Shown piece by piece: positions 17,191-25,922 of a stretch of 64,000 nt of DNA (within the stretch, counting starts at the first letter, position 1; the number at the start of each line of letters is the position of its first letter). The notes beneath the pieces are model-generated. The model had not been told where the DNA came from, searched no databases, and was given only the letters and a program-made list of their open reading frames with translations. Position numbers and translations under genes: made by a program. This DNA is from Actinobacillus indolicus. GTDB lineage: Bacteria; Pseudomonadota; Gammaproteobacteria; Enterobacterales; Pasteurellaceae. The DNA lies in NCBI RefSeq assembly GCF_004519515.1, contig NZ_CP038145.1:310001-374000 (forward strand), written 5' to 3'.

Positions 17191-18087
17191 CTATTTTAAT
17201 CTCATAAAGAGTTCTTCCAAGCGGTTGGATTTATTACGCATACTTAACACTTCGATATTCTGTATACTAAGCTGTTGGAATAACTTATTCAAACCTTGTT
17301 GGCGTTTTACTTCGACTTCAATCGTCGTTTCGTCTACCCATTTAAACGGATAGTCATCTATCACAAGCGGTCGGTTTTCACTTAAATCTAGCAAAAAGAT
17401 TTCCGTTTCAAGTTTTGCCAGTAACGCTTTCATTGAGGTATTTTCAATGATCTGCCCCTGCTGAATAATCCCAATATTACGGCACAAAGTTTCCGCTTCT
17501 TCTAAATAGTGCGTAGTCAAAATAATGGTTGTACCTTGCTGGTTAAGCTCTCGTAAAAAATCCCATAAACTACGGCGAAGTTCAATATCTACCCCTGCTG
17601 TCGGTTCATCTAAAATGAGCAGTTTAGGGTTGTGCATTAACGCTCGGGCAATCATTACTCGACGTTTCATACCGCCTGATAATTCACGAGTAAAATGATC
17701 GCGTTTTTCCCACAAGTCTAATTTTTTTAACCAAATTTCCGCTTGTTGTAACGCTTGATCACGTTTTACCCCGTAAAAACCTGCTTGATTGACTAACACA
17801 TCAATGACTTTCTCAAACTGGTTAAAATTGAACTCTTGGGGAACTAAGCCAAGTTGTTGTTTTAATTGAATCTTTTGGGTATCTAAATCGTAGCCAAATA
17901 CTTTTACCGATCCACTCGTCTTATTCACGAGCGAGCTAATAATCCCAATCGTCGTTGACTTCCCTGCCCCGTTATGTCCAAGCAGTGCATAAAAATCCCC
18001 TTGCTCTACGCAAAGATCAATGCCTTTGACCGCTTGAACACCCGTCGGATATTGTTTAATCAAATTTTTTATTTCGAGTGCGTACAT
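17191..18087 (-). CDS. yadG: ABC transporter ATP-binding protein (YadG-like)
   Basis: A 298-residue ATPase with Walker A GHNGAGKST (residues ~37-45), Q-loop LGLVPQEFNFNQ, signature RELSGGMKRRV, Walker B LLILDEPTAG and the switch histidine in LTTHYLEEAE. The C-terminal extension of about 80 residues is typical of ABC-2 exporters. It starts 5 bp after dnaX, so these genes may be cotranscribed. Confidence 0.9.
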   Translation of the reverse strand: MYALEIKNLIKQYPTGVQAVKGIDLCVEQGDFYALLGHNGAGKSTTIGIISSLVNKTSGSVKVFGYDLDTQKIQLKQQLGLVPQEFNFNQFEKVIDVLVNQAGFYGVKRDQALQQAEIWLKKLDLWEKRDHFTRELSGGMKRRVMIARALMHNPKLLILDEPTAGVDIELRRSLWDFLRELNQQGTTIILTTHYLEEAETLCRNIGIIQQGQIIENTSMKALLAKLETEIFLLDLSENRPLVIDDYPFKWVDETTIEVEVKRQQGLNKLFQQLSIQNIEVLSMRNKSNRLEELFMRLK

Positions 18088-18092
18088 ATTTT

Positions 18093-20120
18093 CTACTCCG
18101 CCACTGCCCGAATAGTTGCTTCGTCCATTTGAGCATCAAAGGCTTGTTGTAATAATTTTAATTTTTCGTCTGCTTGTAAGGCTTTTTTGGCTTCTAGTGT
18201 TAGGTTTTCAAAAATGGTTCGGCGAAGCTCTAAGGGGGTTTGATGTTCGCTACTCTCCCCTAATTGCATTTCATAAGTTAAGCCGATTTGTTCAAATGCT
18301 ATGGTTAAACCCTGTCTAACTTCATTATTATTAAAATGTGCCATTGAAGGTTTTAATACTAATTTAAGATGATTATCTTGTTTCTCAGCCAAATAGCTAT
18401 TTAAAACTAACTGGCGAGTTACCCCTCCGAGTTTTAATGATTGAACAAGACGACTCCATTCATCTCTCTCACAACCTAATTCAATGGTTTTCTTGACGAG
18501 TTCAGGTGTTTTATCCTGCAAAATCGCTTGTTTGATTTCGGATGGTTTTGGGGCATCTTCTTGATTTTCGAGTTCAGGATTAAGCCACGTCCAACGGTAA
18601 TCTTCATCACTGACCTTCTTTGCTTCAATCTTTGGTGTCGGACGAGCTTGAGTTTGCAGTTGTGCCTTCTGCTCTTGGGTTGCAAGTAAATTCTCAAAAC
18701 CTTGCTGAACATTTTTCTTCACAACCTTAGGCGGTTGAATGGGGGTTAAATCAGACTTTTTTTTTTCGTCTTGTTGCTCTTGTTTCGCTTTTAATTGCTG
18801 ACGAGCCTGCATTGCTTTTAAGGCAGGCGATATGCTTTCTGTATTCGTTTCAGTGGGGGAAGCGGTTGGTTGAGCGAGATTTTTTGCAAAATGTTGTTCA
18901 GTATTGACCGCTTGTGTTGTCGCAGTTTGAGCTGAATTTTGCTGTTGAGCTAAACGTTCTCTTAACTGACCAATGCTATTTGGCGATTGCACAGGTGCAA
19001 CCGGCTTTGTCGGCGTTGCTGTGACAACGGCTGTCGTGGTTGCCATATTTTTAGGGTGGAAAGCCAAAGCTCTTAAGATAGCCATTTCCACGCCCGAACG
19101 TTGCTCTGGGGCAAAAGGCAACTCTTTTTTGCCTGTCAGCATTACTTGATAGAAAAACTGTACATCTTCCGGCGAGATCTGTTTTGCTAGAAAATGCAGT
19201 GGGGTTTCTTCTTGATGTGCGTGTTTTAACAACTGCAACATTGCAATTTGATGCAAGGTTTCTGCGGTATCGCTTAACAGTTGTTGCCAATCGACACCTT
19301 TTTCCGCCACGGACTGAATGACTGCCATTGCTTTTTCACCGTCTGCATTCGCAAGGGCTTGTACCAATTCTAACGGCTGATGATCGTCAATTAAGCCGAG
19401 CATTTGGCTTACCATCGGTAAGGTGATATTCGCATTGCTGACGGCAATTGCCTGATCGGTTAAGCTCAAGGCATCACGAATACTGCCTTGTGCCGCTTTT
19501 GCGAGTTTGGCAAGCGCTGACAATTCATAGGGAATTTGCTCTTGAGTTAAGATAAATTCAAGGTGTTGCTGAATTTGTGACTGCTCCAAGGCTCGCAAAT
19601 GGAACTGCATACAACGGGAAAGAATGGTGATCGGCAGTTTTTGCGGATCGGTGGTTGCAAGCAAGAATTTGACATATTCCGGCGGTTCTTCAAGGGTTTT
19701 GAGCAACGCATTGAAGCTATGACGAGAGAGCATATGCACTTCGTCAATCAGATAAACCTTAAAACGCCCAACGGTTGGTTTGTATTGCACATTATCGAGC
19801 AATTCACGGGTATCTTCGACCTTCGTGCGTGAAGCCGCGTCAATCTCAATCAGATCGATAAATCGCCCTTCTTCAATCGCTTTACAGTTCGCACATTGAC
19901 CGCAAGGGTCGGCACTGATCCCCGTTTCACAGTTCAAGCCTTTTGCAAATAGACGAGCAATCGAGGTTTTCCCTACGCCACGCGTTCCTGAAAAAAGATA
20001 AGCGTGATGTAACCGCCCTTCTCGCAAACCATTTTCGAGAGCGGATAAAACGTGTTGTTGCCCGACCACTTCGCTAAATCGCTGTGGTCGCCATTTGCGT
20101 GCTAGAACTTGATAGGACAT
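18093..20120 (-). CDS. dnaX: DNA polymerase III tau/gamma subunit
   Basis: A 675-residue clamp-loader ATPase. Seen are Walker A GTRGVGKTS (about residues 45-53), a zinc module (CETGISADPCGQCANC), Walker B IDEVHML, sensor ATTDPQKLP, then a Gln/Pro-rich linker (~350-520) and the C-terminal tau domains that bind DnaB and the polymerase core. A ten-adenine run at codons 452-455 lets a one-base slip in either direction end translation at once. That would give a gamma-like product of 456-457 residues (E. coli tau 643, gamma 431). Confidence 0.96.
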   Translation of the reverse strand: MSYQVLARKWRPQRFSEVVGQQHVLSALENGLREGRLHHAYLFSGTRGVGKTSIARLFAKGLNCETGISADPCGQCANCKAIEEGRFIDLIEIDAASRTKVEDTRELLDNVQYKPTVGRFKVYLIDEVHMLSRHSFNALLKTLEEPPEYVKFLLATTDPQKLPITILSRCMQFHLRALEQSQIQQHLEFILTQEQIPYELSALAKLAKAAQGSIRDALSLTDQAIAVSNANITLPMVSQMLGLIDDHQPLELVQALANADGEKAMAVIQSVAEKGVDWQQLLSDTAETLHQIAMLQLLKHAHQEETPLHFLAKQISPEDVQFFYQVMLTGKKELPFAPEQRSGVEMAILRALAFHPKNMATTTAVVTATPTKPVAPVQSPNSIGQLRERLAQQQNSAQTATTQAVNTEQHFAKNLAQPTASPTETNTESISPALKAMQARQQLKAKQEQQDEKKKSDLTPIQPPKVVKKNVQQGFENLLATQEQKAQLQTQARPTPKIEAKKVSDEDYRWTWLNPELENQEDAPKPSEIKQAILQDKTPELVKKTIELGCERDEWSRLVQSLKLGGVTRQLVLNSYLAEKQDNHLKLVLKPSMAHFNNNEVRQGLTIAFEQIGLTYEMQLGESSEHQTPLELRRTIFENLTLEAKKALQADEKLKLLQQAFDAQMDEATIRAVAE
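18757..18766 (-). other. A10 slippage tract in dnaX (probable gamma-subunit signal)
   Basis: The coding strand reads GAC-GAA-AAA-AAA-AAG-TCT. Adding one A gives Val then TGA; losing one A gives Ser-Leu-Ile then TAA. Both products end right after the ATPase and linker part. E. coli makes gamma by -1 ribosomal frameshifting on a similar A-rich site, and Thermus by transcriptional slippage on an A run. I saw no convincing downstream stem-loop. Confidence 0.7.
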
Positions 20121-20150
20121 TTGACCTCTTTAGTTGTTGCGTAGCTCTTG

Positions 20151-20195
20151 AAATCCCCCTAGCCCCCCTTTTACAAAGAGGGGAATTGCAAGGGG
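20151..20195. repeat. Half copy of a C-rich intergenic repeat
   Basis: AAATCCCCCTAGCCCCCC followed by a pairing AGAGGGGAATT-type arm lies between apt and dnaX. It matches one half of the longer inverted repeats at 27802-27886 and 31058-31140. Confidence 0.7.
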
Positions 20196-20205
20196 AAAGA
20201 TAAAA

Positions 20206-20748
20206 TTAGTGACCTTCAAAACTCACTAAGGTATAAGAATTGACACCGATTTTCTCTAAACGTTCTTTACCACCAAGATCAGGCAACCAAATCACAAAGG
20301 CAGCATTTTCAACTTTACCACCTAAACGGCGAATCAGTTGCACCGTTGCTTCGACAGTACCGCCGGTTGCAAGTAAATCATCAATAACAAGTACATTATC
20401 CCCAGCTTGAACAGAGTCCGTATGGATCTCTAAGGTGTCTTCGCCGTACTCAAGGGCGTAAGATTGAGAAATTACCGCACGTGGTAATTTTTTCGGTTTA
20501 CGCACAAGCACGAAAGGCACACCTAAAGCTAATGCCACTGGTGCACCAAAGATAAACCCACGAGATTCGGTTCCCACAATTTTGGTGATTCCTTTATCTT
20601 TAAACTCAGCCACAATCGCATCAACAGAAGCTTGGAATGCAGCTGGTACTTCTAATAAAGAGGTAATATCACGGAAGATAATGCCTGCTTTTGGATAGTC
20701 AGGAATAGATTTAATTGAAGATTTGATTAACTCAAGTTGTTGGCTCAT
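20206..20748 (-). CDS. apt: Adenine phosphoribosyltransferase
   Basis: A 180-residue purine-salvage enzyme making AMP from adenine and PRPP. Seen are FRDITSLL, GTESRGFIFGAPVA and the PRPP-binding loop VLVIDDLLATGGT (around residue 125). The start at 20748 (MSQQLELIK) gives the family length; the frame extends 15 codons further without an RBS. A C-rich palindromic repeat separates it from dnaX downstream. Confidence 0.96.
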   Translation of the reverse strand: MSQQLELIKSSIKSIPDYPKAGIIFRDITSLLEVPAAFQASVDAIVAEFKDKGITKIVGTESRGFIFGAPVALALGVPFVLVRKPKKLPRAVISQSYALEYGEDTLEIHTDSVQAGDNVLVIDDLLATGGTVEATVQLIRRLGGKVENAAFVIWLPDLGGKERLEKIGVNSYTLVSFEGH

Positions 20749-20948
20749 TTTTTGACCTTCTAAACAAGAAAAATAACCTGTGGAATGTAGCAAAATTTGC
20801 AGGAATTACAAGGAAAAAATGATGTCAGAAGCACATTACCACAACAAAATATGCAATAGATGAAATTTTATCTCAATAAGCATCAGGATACGCAATAATA
20901 TAATCCATTAACAAGCGGTCAGATCCCACCCATTATTTGCAAATATGC

Positions 20949-22097
20949 TTATAGTTTTACATTAAATCTCTTCGGCACAATAAAAACCGCAGGCAATGCA
21001 AACAGCACCATTAGCCAGAAGCTACCTGTTGGCGAAACTTGATAGACCAAGCCTGCGATAAAGGTAAACAACGCCATAAAAATACAGCTCGCAAAGCTAA
21101 AATAGAGTGCTTGTAGTTTTGCCATTTGTTCCGTGGGTTGGGTTGAAAGGTAGCGGATCATTGCATAATGCCCTGCCCCATAAGAGATAGAATGGAACAT
21201 CTGCATTGCCATTAAAATAGCGATATTTGTGGTCGAAGCCAGTAAGACCCAACGCACCATTGAGCCAACAGCAGATAAGATCATTAAATGGCTAATTTTC
21301 CACGTTTTAAATAAACGGTTGGCAAAGAAGAAAAACAGAATTTCCGAGATAACCGCCAAGCCCCATAATAAACTTGCACTTTGGGTCGAAATACCTGCTG
21401 ATGCCCAATAAATCGTACTATACGCATAATAAGCGGCGTGAGAAGATTGAATTAAGGAAATAGCAATCAACATTTTGAATGTGGTTGGCACTTTCATTAA
21501 TTGCAGATAGCTTAAATCTGATTGGGCTTTTTCTTCCGTTTGTACAAAGGCTTGGGTTGGTTTGAGCGTTAAGCCAGTGCCTAAAAAGACTAGCCAGCCG
21601 ATCAAAATGCCGATAATCGCACTTTCTCCTAGCCAGCCGACTAAATAGCCTGTACTAACTGAGCCGACCACAAAGGCAATCGAGCCGAATAAACGTGTTC
21701 TGCCATAATCAATCCCGACTTGTTGTTGCCAAGTGGAAGCAATGGTATCGGCAATCGGCATTGCACCGCCGTTGAAGATATGGAACAGTGCGATTGCTGG
21801 AAATAAAATCCAGATAGTTTGAACCCCAAAGGCAACTAACAACAGGGTGGCAATGGCGAGCCACGTCAGCCAACGGGCAAGAGAAAGTAACTGGTTGGGG
21901 TGGCTAATGCGTTTAGAAAAGGTCATTGCCCCTAAAAAACGAAACAGATAACCTGAAGCGATTAATAAGCCAATCATTCCCGAATCGTAGCCGTGATGGT
22001 TCAACCAAACAGGCAGAAACGGCAACAGCACGCCATAGGCACAGTAAAAGCCGAAGAAGTTAAACGACGACCATTGAAAAGGGGTAAATTTTATCAT
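20949..22097 (-). CDS. Major facilitator transporter, HcaT/LacY-like
   Basis: A 382-residue protein with about twelve membrane segments. It has the N-terminal pattern of the 3-phenylpropionate (HcaT) and nucleoside:H+ symporter group: FFGFYCAYGVLLPFLPVWLN and the loop DYGRTRLFGSIAFVVGS. The substrate cannot be inferred. Its start overlaps the proC stop by 4 bp, so it is translated from the proC mRNA. Confidence 0.8.
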   Translation of the reverse strand: MIKFTPFQWSSFNFFGFYCAYGVLLPFLPVWLNHHGYDSGMIGLLIASGYLFRFLGAMTFSKRISHPNQLLSLARWLTWLAIATLLLVAFGVQTIWILFPAIALFHIFNGGAMPIADTIASTWQQQVGIDYGRTRLFGSIAFVVGSVSTGYLVGWLGESAIIGILIGWLVFLGTGLTLKPTQAFVQTEEKAQSDLSYLQLMKVPTTFKMLIAISLIQSSHAAYYAYSTIYWASAGISTQSASLLWGLAVISEILFFFFANRLFKTWKISHLMILSAVGSMVRWVLLASTTNIAILMAMQMFHSISYGAGHYAMIRYLSTQPTEQMAKLQALYFSFASCIFMALFTFIAGLVYQVSPTGSFWLMVLFALPAVFIVPKRFNVKL

Positions 22098-22912
22098 AGG
22101 GATTTTTCCATCTCTTCTGCACGTTTAATTGCCGCATTCATCGCCTGTTCAACGGTTGCATTTAGCTCACGCTGTTCAAATACCGCCAACGCCTGAGCCG
22201 TTGTACCGCCTTTTGAGGTGACATTTTCGCGTAAGGTTGCCAAGGTGACATCTGGATTTTCCACCACCATTTTTGCTGCCCCTAAAGCCACCGATTGCAC
22301 TAAATAACGGGCATTTTGTTCACTAAAACCCATTTTAACCGCTGCGTCTTGCATGGCTTCCATAAACTTAAAGAAGTAGGCTGGGCTAGAGCCTGTGATG
22401 GCAATAATTTGGTTGATCTCCGCTTCTGTATCTACCCAATAACATTTGCCTACCGCAGACAGTAGCTGTTCCGCAAATTGACAAGCGGTCGGATCTACCG
22501 ATTTTTTTGCAAATAATCCTGCTATGCCTTCACCGATGAGCGATGGTGTATTCGGCATCGTCCGAACAATGTTGGTTGCCGTTGGTAACAGTTGCTCAAG
22601 ACGGGCAACAGAAATCCCAGCCGCAACGGAAATAACCCATTTTGCCCTAAAATCCACTTCTGCAAACTCACTGCACACTTCCGCCATCATCTGCGGTTTG
22701 ACCGCCAAAATCACCACATCAGCTTGGGTCACAGCATCAAGGTTAGACAAATCCACCTGAACGCCCATTGCTCTTAACTGCGAGCGACGAGTTTCATTGC
22801 TTTTATTACGAGCGATGATTTGCTCGGCAGGATAACCGCTTTTGATTAATCCTGAAATGATCGCAAACGCCATATTACCGGCACCGATAAAGGCGATTTT
22901 TTTGTGTTGCAT
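22094..22912 (-). CDS. proC: Pyrroline-5-carboxylate reductase
   Basis: A 272-residue enzyme catalysing the last step of proline synthesis. Seen are the N-terminal dinucleotide motif IAFIGAGNMAFAI, VILAVKPQ, RTMPNTPSLIGEG and the C-terminal LRENVTSKGGTTAQAL signature. Length is as expected (E. coli 269). It forms a two-gene unit with the MFS transporter and is divergent from rdgC. Confidence 0.96.
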   Translation of the reverse strand: MQHKKIAFIGAGNMAFAIISGLIKSGYPAEQIIARNKSNETRRSQLRAMGVQVDLSNLDAVTQADVVILAVKPQMMAEVCSEFAEVDFRAKWVISVAAGISVARLEQLLPTATNIVRTMPNTPSLIGEGIAGLFAKKSVDPTACQFAEQLLSAVGKCYWVDTEAEINQIIAITGSSPAYFFKFMEAMQDAAVKMGFSEQNARYLVQSVALGAAKMVVENPDVTLATLRENVTSKGGTTAQALAVFEQRELNATVEQAMNAAIKRAEEMEKSL

Positions 22913-22981
22913 AACAAGTTCCTTTAGAGCGAAATACGTTATAATTATGGCTATTCTACCCCACGATCTAAGGATTTCTAA

Positions 22982-23890
22982 ATGTTTTGGTTTAAAAATG
23001 TCATGATTTACCGTTTAACTAGTGAATTACGCTTCACTAGCAGTGAATTAGACACACAATTACAACAAACAAAATTCACCCCTTGCCAACAAAGCGATAT
23101 GCAAAAATTTGGCTGGTCGTCACCGCTTGCAGGAAGCGAACTGTTGCACTTTGCACAGGGTCAGCAGTTCCTACTGGTTTCCCATAAAGAAGAAAAATTA
23201 TTGCCAGCTCACGTTGTCAAAAAAGAAACGGAAAACCGCATTGAAGCCTTAGAACAAAAAGAGCAACGCAAGCTGAAGAAAACGGAAAAACAGGCGATCA
23301 AAGATGATGTAGTGGCAATGTTATTGCCCCGTGCGTTTAGTAAACATCAATTTACGGCGATTTGGTTAGACTTAGATAAACAGCTTGTTTATGTAGATAG
23401 TGGCTCGGCAAAACGTGCTGAAGATACCCTTGCTTTGTTACGCAAATCCCTTGGCTCTCTGCCTGTTGTGCCGATTTCCTTCACGCTACAACCGAGTGAA
23501 GTAATGACAAATTGGGTGGCAAAAGGGCATACACCAAGCTGGCTGACGCTTCTGGAAGAAGCGGAGTTGAAATCCTTTGACACCGACAGCGTAATCCGTT
23601 GTAAACGCCAAGATTTAGAAAGCGATGAAATCAGCCAACATTTACAAGCGGGTAAATTTGTCACAAAACTTGCGTTAGATTGGGAAAATCATTTTTCTTT
23701 TGTGTTAAACGAAGATGCCACCCTTGCCCGTGTCAAATTCGCGGATGAAGTGCGTGAAAAGAATGATAATATTTTGAAAGAAGATAAAGCCCAACGTTTC
23801 GATGCGGATTTTCTGTTAATGACGGAAGAATTACGTCTGTTTACAGAAAAATTGAAGGAAGAGTTTGGGGGGATTTTGGAAAGGATTTAA
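22982..23890 (+). CDS. rdgC: Recombination-associated protein RdgC
   Basis: A 302-residue ring-forming DNA-binding protein that limits RecA activity. The opening MFWFKNVMIYRL and the later WSSPLAG, LLPAHVVKKE and RVKFADEVREKN segments are typical of the family. Length matches E. coli RdgC (303). It is divergent from proC with 69 bp between the starts. Confidence 0.94.
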   Translation: MFWFKNVMIYRLTSELRFTSSELDTQLQQTKFTPCQQSDMQKFGWSSPLAGSELLHFAQGQQFLLVSHKEEKLLPAHVVKKETENRIEALEQKEQRKLKKTEKQAIKDDVVAMLLPRAFSKHQFTAIWLDLDKQLVYVDSGSAKRAEDTLALLRKSLGSLPVVPISFTLQPSEVMTNWVAKGHTPSWLTLLEEAELKSFDTDSVIRCKRQDLESDEISQHLQAGKFVTKLALDWENHFSFVLNEDATLARVKFADEVREKNDNILKEDKAQRFDADFLLMTEELRLFTEKLKEEFGGILERI

Positions 23891-23913
23891 ATCCCCACCT
23901 TTTGTAATGAAAT

Positions 23914-23959
23914 GTAGGGTATGGATACTCGATGTCGGACACACGCAGTGTGTCCCTAC
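23914..23959. repeat. GTAGGG...CCCTAC intergenic palindrome
   Basis: GTAGGG at 23914 and CCCTAC at 23954-23959 frame a GGACACACGC / GTGTGTCC palindrome (23937-23955). A nearly identical core recurs at 25893-25916, so this is a dispersed repeat and not a gene-specific site. Confidence 0.75.
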
Positions 23960-23986
23960 ATCATTTTAATAATAGGAAAACAACCT

Positions 23987-25240
23987 ATGCAAATCTACCT
24001 TGTCGGCGGAGCGGTGCGAGATCAACTGCTCGGCTTAGCTGTCAAAGATCGTGATTGGCTGATTGTCGGTTCAACGCCCGAACAGCTTTTAGCTCAAGGC
24101 TATCAACAAGTCGGCAACGATTTCCCCGTATTTTTACACCCTAAAACCAAAGAAGAATATGCCCTTGCCCGTACCGAACGCAAAAACGGCAACGGCTACA
24201 ACGGTTTTATCTGCGACTTTACCCCTGATGTTACCCTTGAAAAAGATTTAATCCGCAGAGATCTTACGATTAATGCGATTGCTCAAGATCTTGACGGTAA
24301 CTATCACGATTTTTACGGGGGTATTGCCGATCTTAAACATCGCATACTTCGCCACGTTTCCCCCGCCTTTGCTGAAGATCCGCTACGGGTGTTGCGTGTG
24401 GCTCGCTTTGCCGCACGCTTCCATTCTCTCGGATTTCGGATTGCCCCTGAAACGGTAAAATTAATGCAAGAAATGACCGCTTGCGGTGAACTGGATCATT
24501 TAACCGCTGAACGAATTTGGCTGGAAACCCAAAAAGCCTTTGAAACGGACGCACCGCAGATCTATTTTCAAGTTCTGCGTGAAGTCGGGGCATTGAAAGT
24601 GCTATTTCCAGAAGTGGAAGCACTCTTTGGCGTTCCACAACCTGAAAAACATCACCCTGAAATTGATAGTGGCGTTCATACTTTGATGGTTTTGGAGCAG
24701 GCGAAAAAATTAGCGGTTCAAGCAAATGATCCTGAAAGTGTTTTATTTGCCGCACTCTGCCACGATCTTGGTAAAGCCTTAACCCCAAAGGATATTCTTC
24801 CCCACCATTACGGACACGAACAGAAAGGCGTTGCCCCAACAGAACAGCTGGCAAATCGCTTGAAAGTACCTGCACACACTAAGGCATTTGCCAAGTTAGT
24901 CACGGAGTTTCACACCCATAGCCATAAAATCATAGAGCTACGCCCTGAAACCGTGGTGAAATTGTTTAATAAACTTGATGTATGGCGTAAACCTGAACGT
25001 TTTTTTGATTTTTTATTAGTTTGCGAAGCGGATAGCAAAGGGCGTTTGGGCTTTGAAAATCGGGAATATCCGCAAGCGGATTATGCAAAACAGCTCTATC
25101 AAGTCGCCTGTGAAGTGGATATTCAAGCGGTGATTCATGATGGATTTGAAAAGGCTGGGATTAAGACTGAATTGGATAAAAGACGTAAATATGCAATTAA
25201 GCATTTTAGGAAAACTGTGTTTAACAAAAATGCCGTATAA
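23987..25240 (+). CDS. cca: Multifunctional CCA tRNA nucleotidyltransferase
   Basis: A 417-residue enzyme adding CCA to tRNA 3' ends. The N-terminal nucleotidyltransferase is seen as MQIYLVGGAVRDQLLG and VKDRDWLIVG, with RRDLTINAIA and DPLRVLRVARFAARF. An HD phosphohydrolase domain follows (LCHDLGK, HYGHE), as in the longer E. coli type. The start at 23987 is chosen for the standard N-terminus; AGGAAAAC precedes it. Its stop codon lies inside the terminator shared with iscX. Confidence 0.97.
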   Translation: MQIYLVGGAVRDQLLGLAVKDRDWLIVGSTPEQLLAQGYQQVGNDFPVFLHPKTKEEYALARTERKNGNGYNGFICDFTPDVTLEKDLIRRDLTINAIAQDLDGNYHDFYGGIADLKHRILRHVSPAFAEDPLRVLRVARFAARFHSLGFRIAPETVKLMQEMTACGELDHLTAERIWLETQKAFETDAPQIYFQVLREVGALKVLFPEVEALFGVPQPEKHHPEIDSGVHTLMVLEQAKKLAVQANDPESVLFAALCHDLGKALTPKDILPHHYGHEQKGVAPTEQLANRLKVPAHTKAFAKLVTEFHTHSHKIIELRPETVVKLFNKLDVWRKPERFFDFLLVCEADSKGRLGFENREYPQADYAKQLYQVACEVDIQAVIHDGFEKAGIKTELDKRRKYAIKHFRKTVFNKNAV

Positions 25241-25255
25241 AATACGGCATTTTTT
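25226..25255. terminator. Bidirectional terminator between cca and iscX
   Basis: AAAAATGCCGTAT pairs with ATACGGCATTTTTT across a 3-nt loop, with A and T runs on both sides. It sits between the convergent ends of cca and the isc operon and overlaps the cca stop. Confidence 0.92.
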
Positions 25256-25450
25256 CTATTCATACTCTTCTAACCAAATCGTTAAAATCGCTTCTAAAAT
25301 ATGTTCATTTGACGCTTCCGGATCATCATCAAAATCTTCCATTTCGCAGATCCATTTATGCATATCAGTAAAACGCACGGTAGTTGGATCTAAATCTGGG
25401 TTCATATCATACAGATTTTCTGCGATCATTCTTACATCTGTCCATTTCAT
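25256..25450 (-). CDS. iscX: Iron-sulfur cluster assembly accessory protein IscX
   Basis: A 64-residue acidic protein, MKWTDVRMIAENLYDMNPD onwards, with the conserved DPTTVRFTDMHKWI segment. IscX binds iron and the desulfurase IscS and modulates cluster assembly. It is the last gene of the isc operon and overlaps fdx by one base (TAATG). Confidence 0.95.
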   Translation of the reverse strand: MKWTDVRMIAENLYDMNPDLDPTTVRFTDMHKWICEMEDFDDDPEASNEHILEAILTIWLEEYE

Positions 25451-25791
25451 TAGTGTGCAGCCTCATTTGCGTGGTTTAAGTTATATTTTGGAATTTCAAC
25501 AACGAGATCTTCTTCACCCACGATACATTGACAAGACAAGCGGCTATCAATTTCTAAGCCCCACGCTTTGTCTAACATATCTTCTTCTTGGTCTGAAGTT
25601 TCGTTTAAGCTGTCAAAACCTTCACGAATAACGACGTGACAAGTTGTGCAAGCACAAGAACAGTCACAAGCGTGATGAATTTCCACCCCTGCATTGTGAG
25701 CAACTTCTAATAAGTTTTCACCTGTTTGAGCTTCAACAACCATACCCTCTGGGCAAAATTCTTCGTGTGGAAGAAAAACAATTTTTGGCAT
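25450..25791 (-). CDS. fdx: Isc-type [2Fe-2S] ferredoxin
   Basis: A 113-residue electron carrier used in iron-sulfur cluster assembly. Cluster cysteines lie in HHACDCSCACTTCH and the distal LSCQC. One extra cysteine compared with the E. coli sequence sits inside the first motif (CDCSCAC). MLDKAWGLE before the last ligand is diagnostic of Isc-type ferredoxins. The gene lies 131 bp after hscA, separated by two small palindromic repeats. Confidence 0.95.
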   Translation of the reverse strand: MPKIVFLPHEEFCPEGMVVEAQTGENLLEVAHNAGVEIHHACDCSCACTTCHVVIREGFDSLNETSDQEEDMLDKAWGLEIDSRLSCQCIVGEEDLVVEIPKYNLNHANEAAH

Positions 25792-25816
25792 AATGTCCTC
25801 TAATATCTTCTGTTTA

Positions 25817-25916
25817 TTGTGGGGACGCCAAGCGTGGCGTCCCTACTATTCTTTCTTTATGTACAAGTGCTACATAATACTGGAATTTTGTACGGACACA
25901 CGCAGTGTGTCCCTAC
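25817..25916. repeat. Two palindromic repeats between hscA and fdx
   Basis: The first is GGGGACGCCAAGCGTGGCGT with CCCTAC after it (25817-25846). The second is GGACACACGCAGTGTGTCC with CCCTAC (25893-25916), nearly identical to the copy at 23937-23959. Both would form RNA hairpins inside the isc transcript, between hscA and fdx. Confidence 0.75.
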
Positions 25917-25922
25917 TGGGTT

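Noticed and set aside
24333..24875. A 180-residue frame antisense to cca
   Set aside because: It lies wholly within the conserved cca coding region on the other strand and has an Arg/Leu-rich shadow composition and no family features.
25137..25631. A 164-residue plus-strand frame over cca, iscX and fdx
   Set aside because: It crosses a strong terminator and three real genes in the wrong frame or strand.
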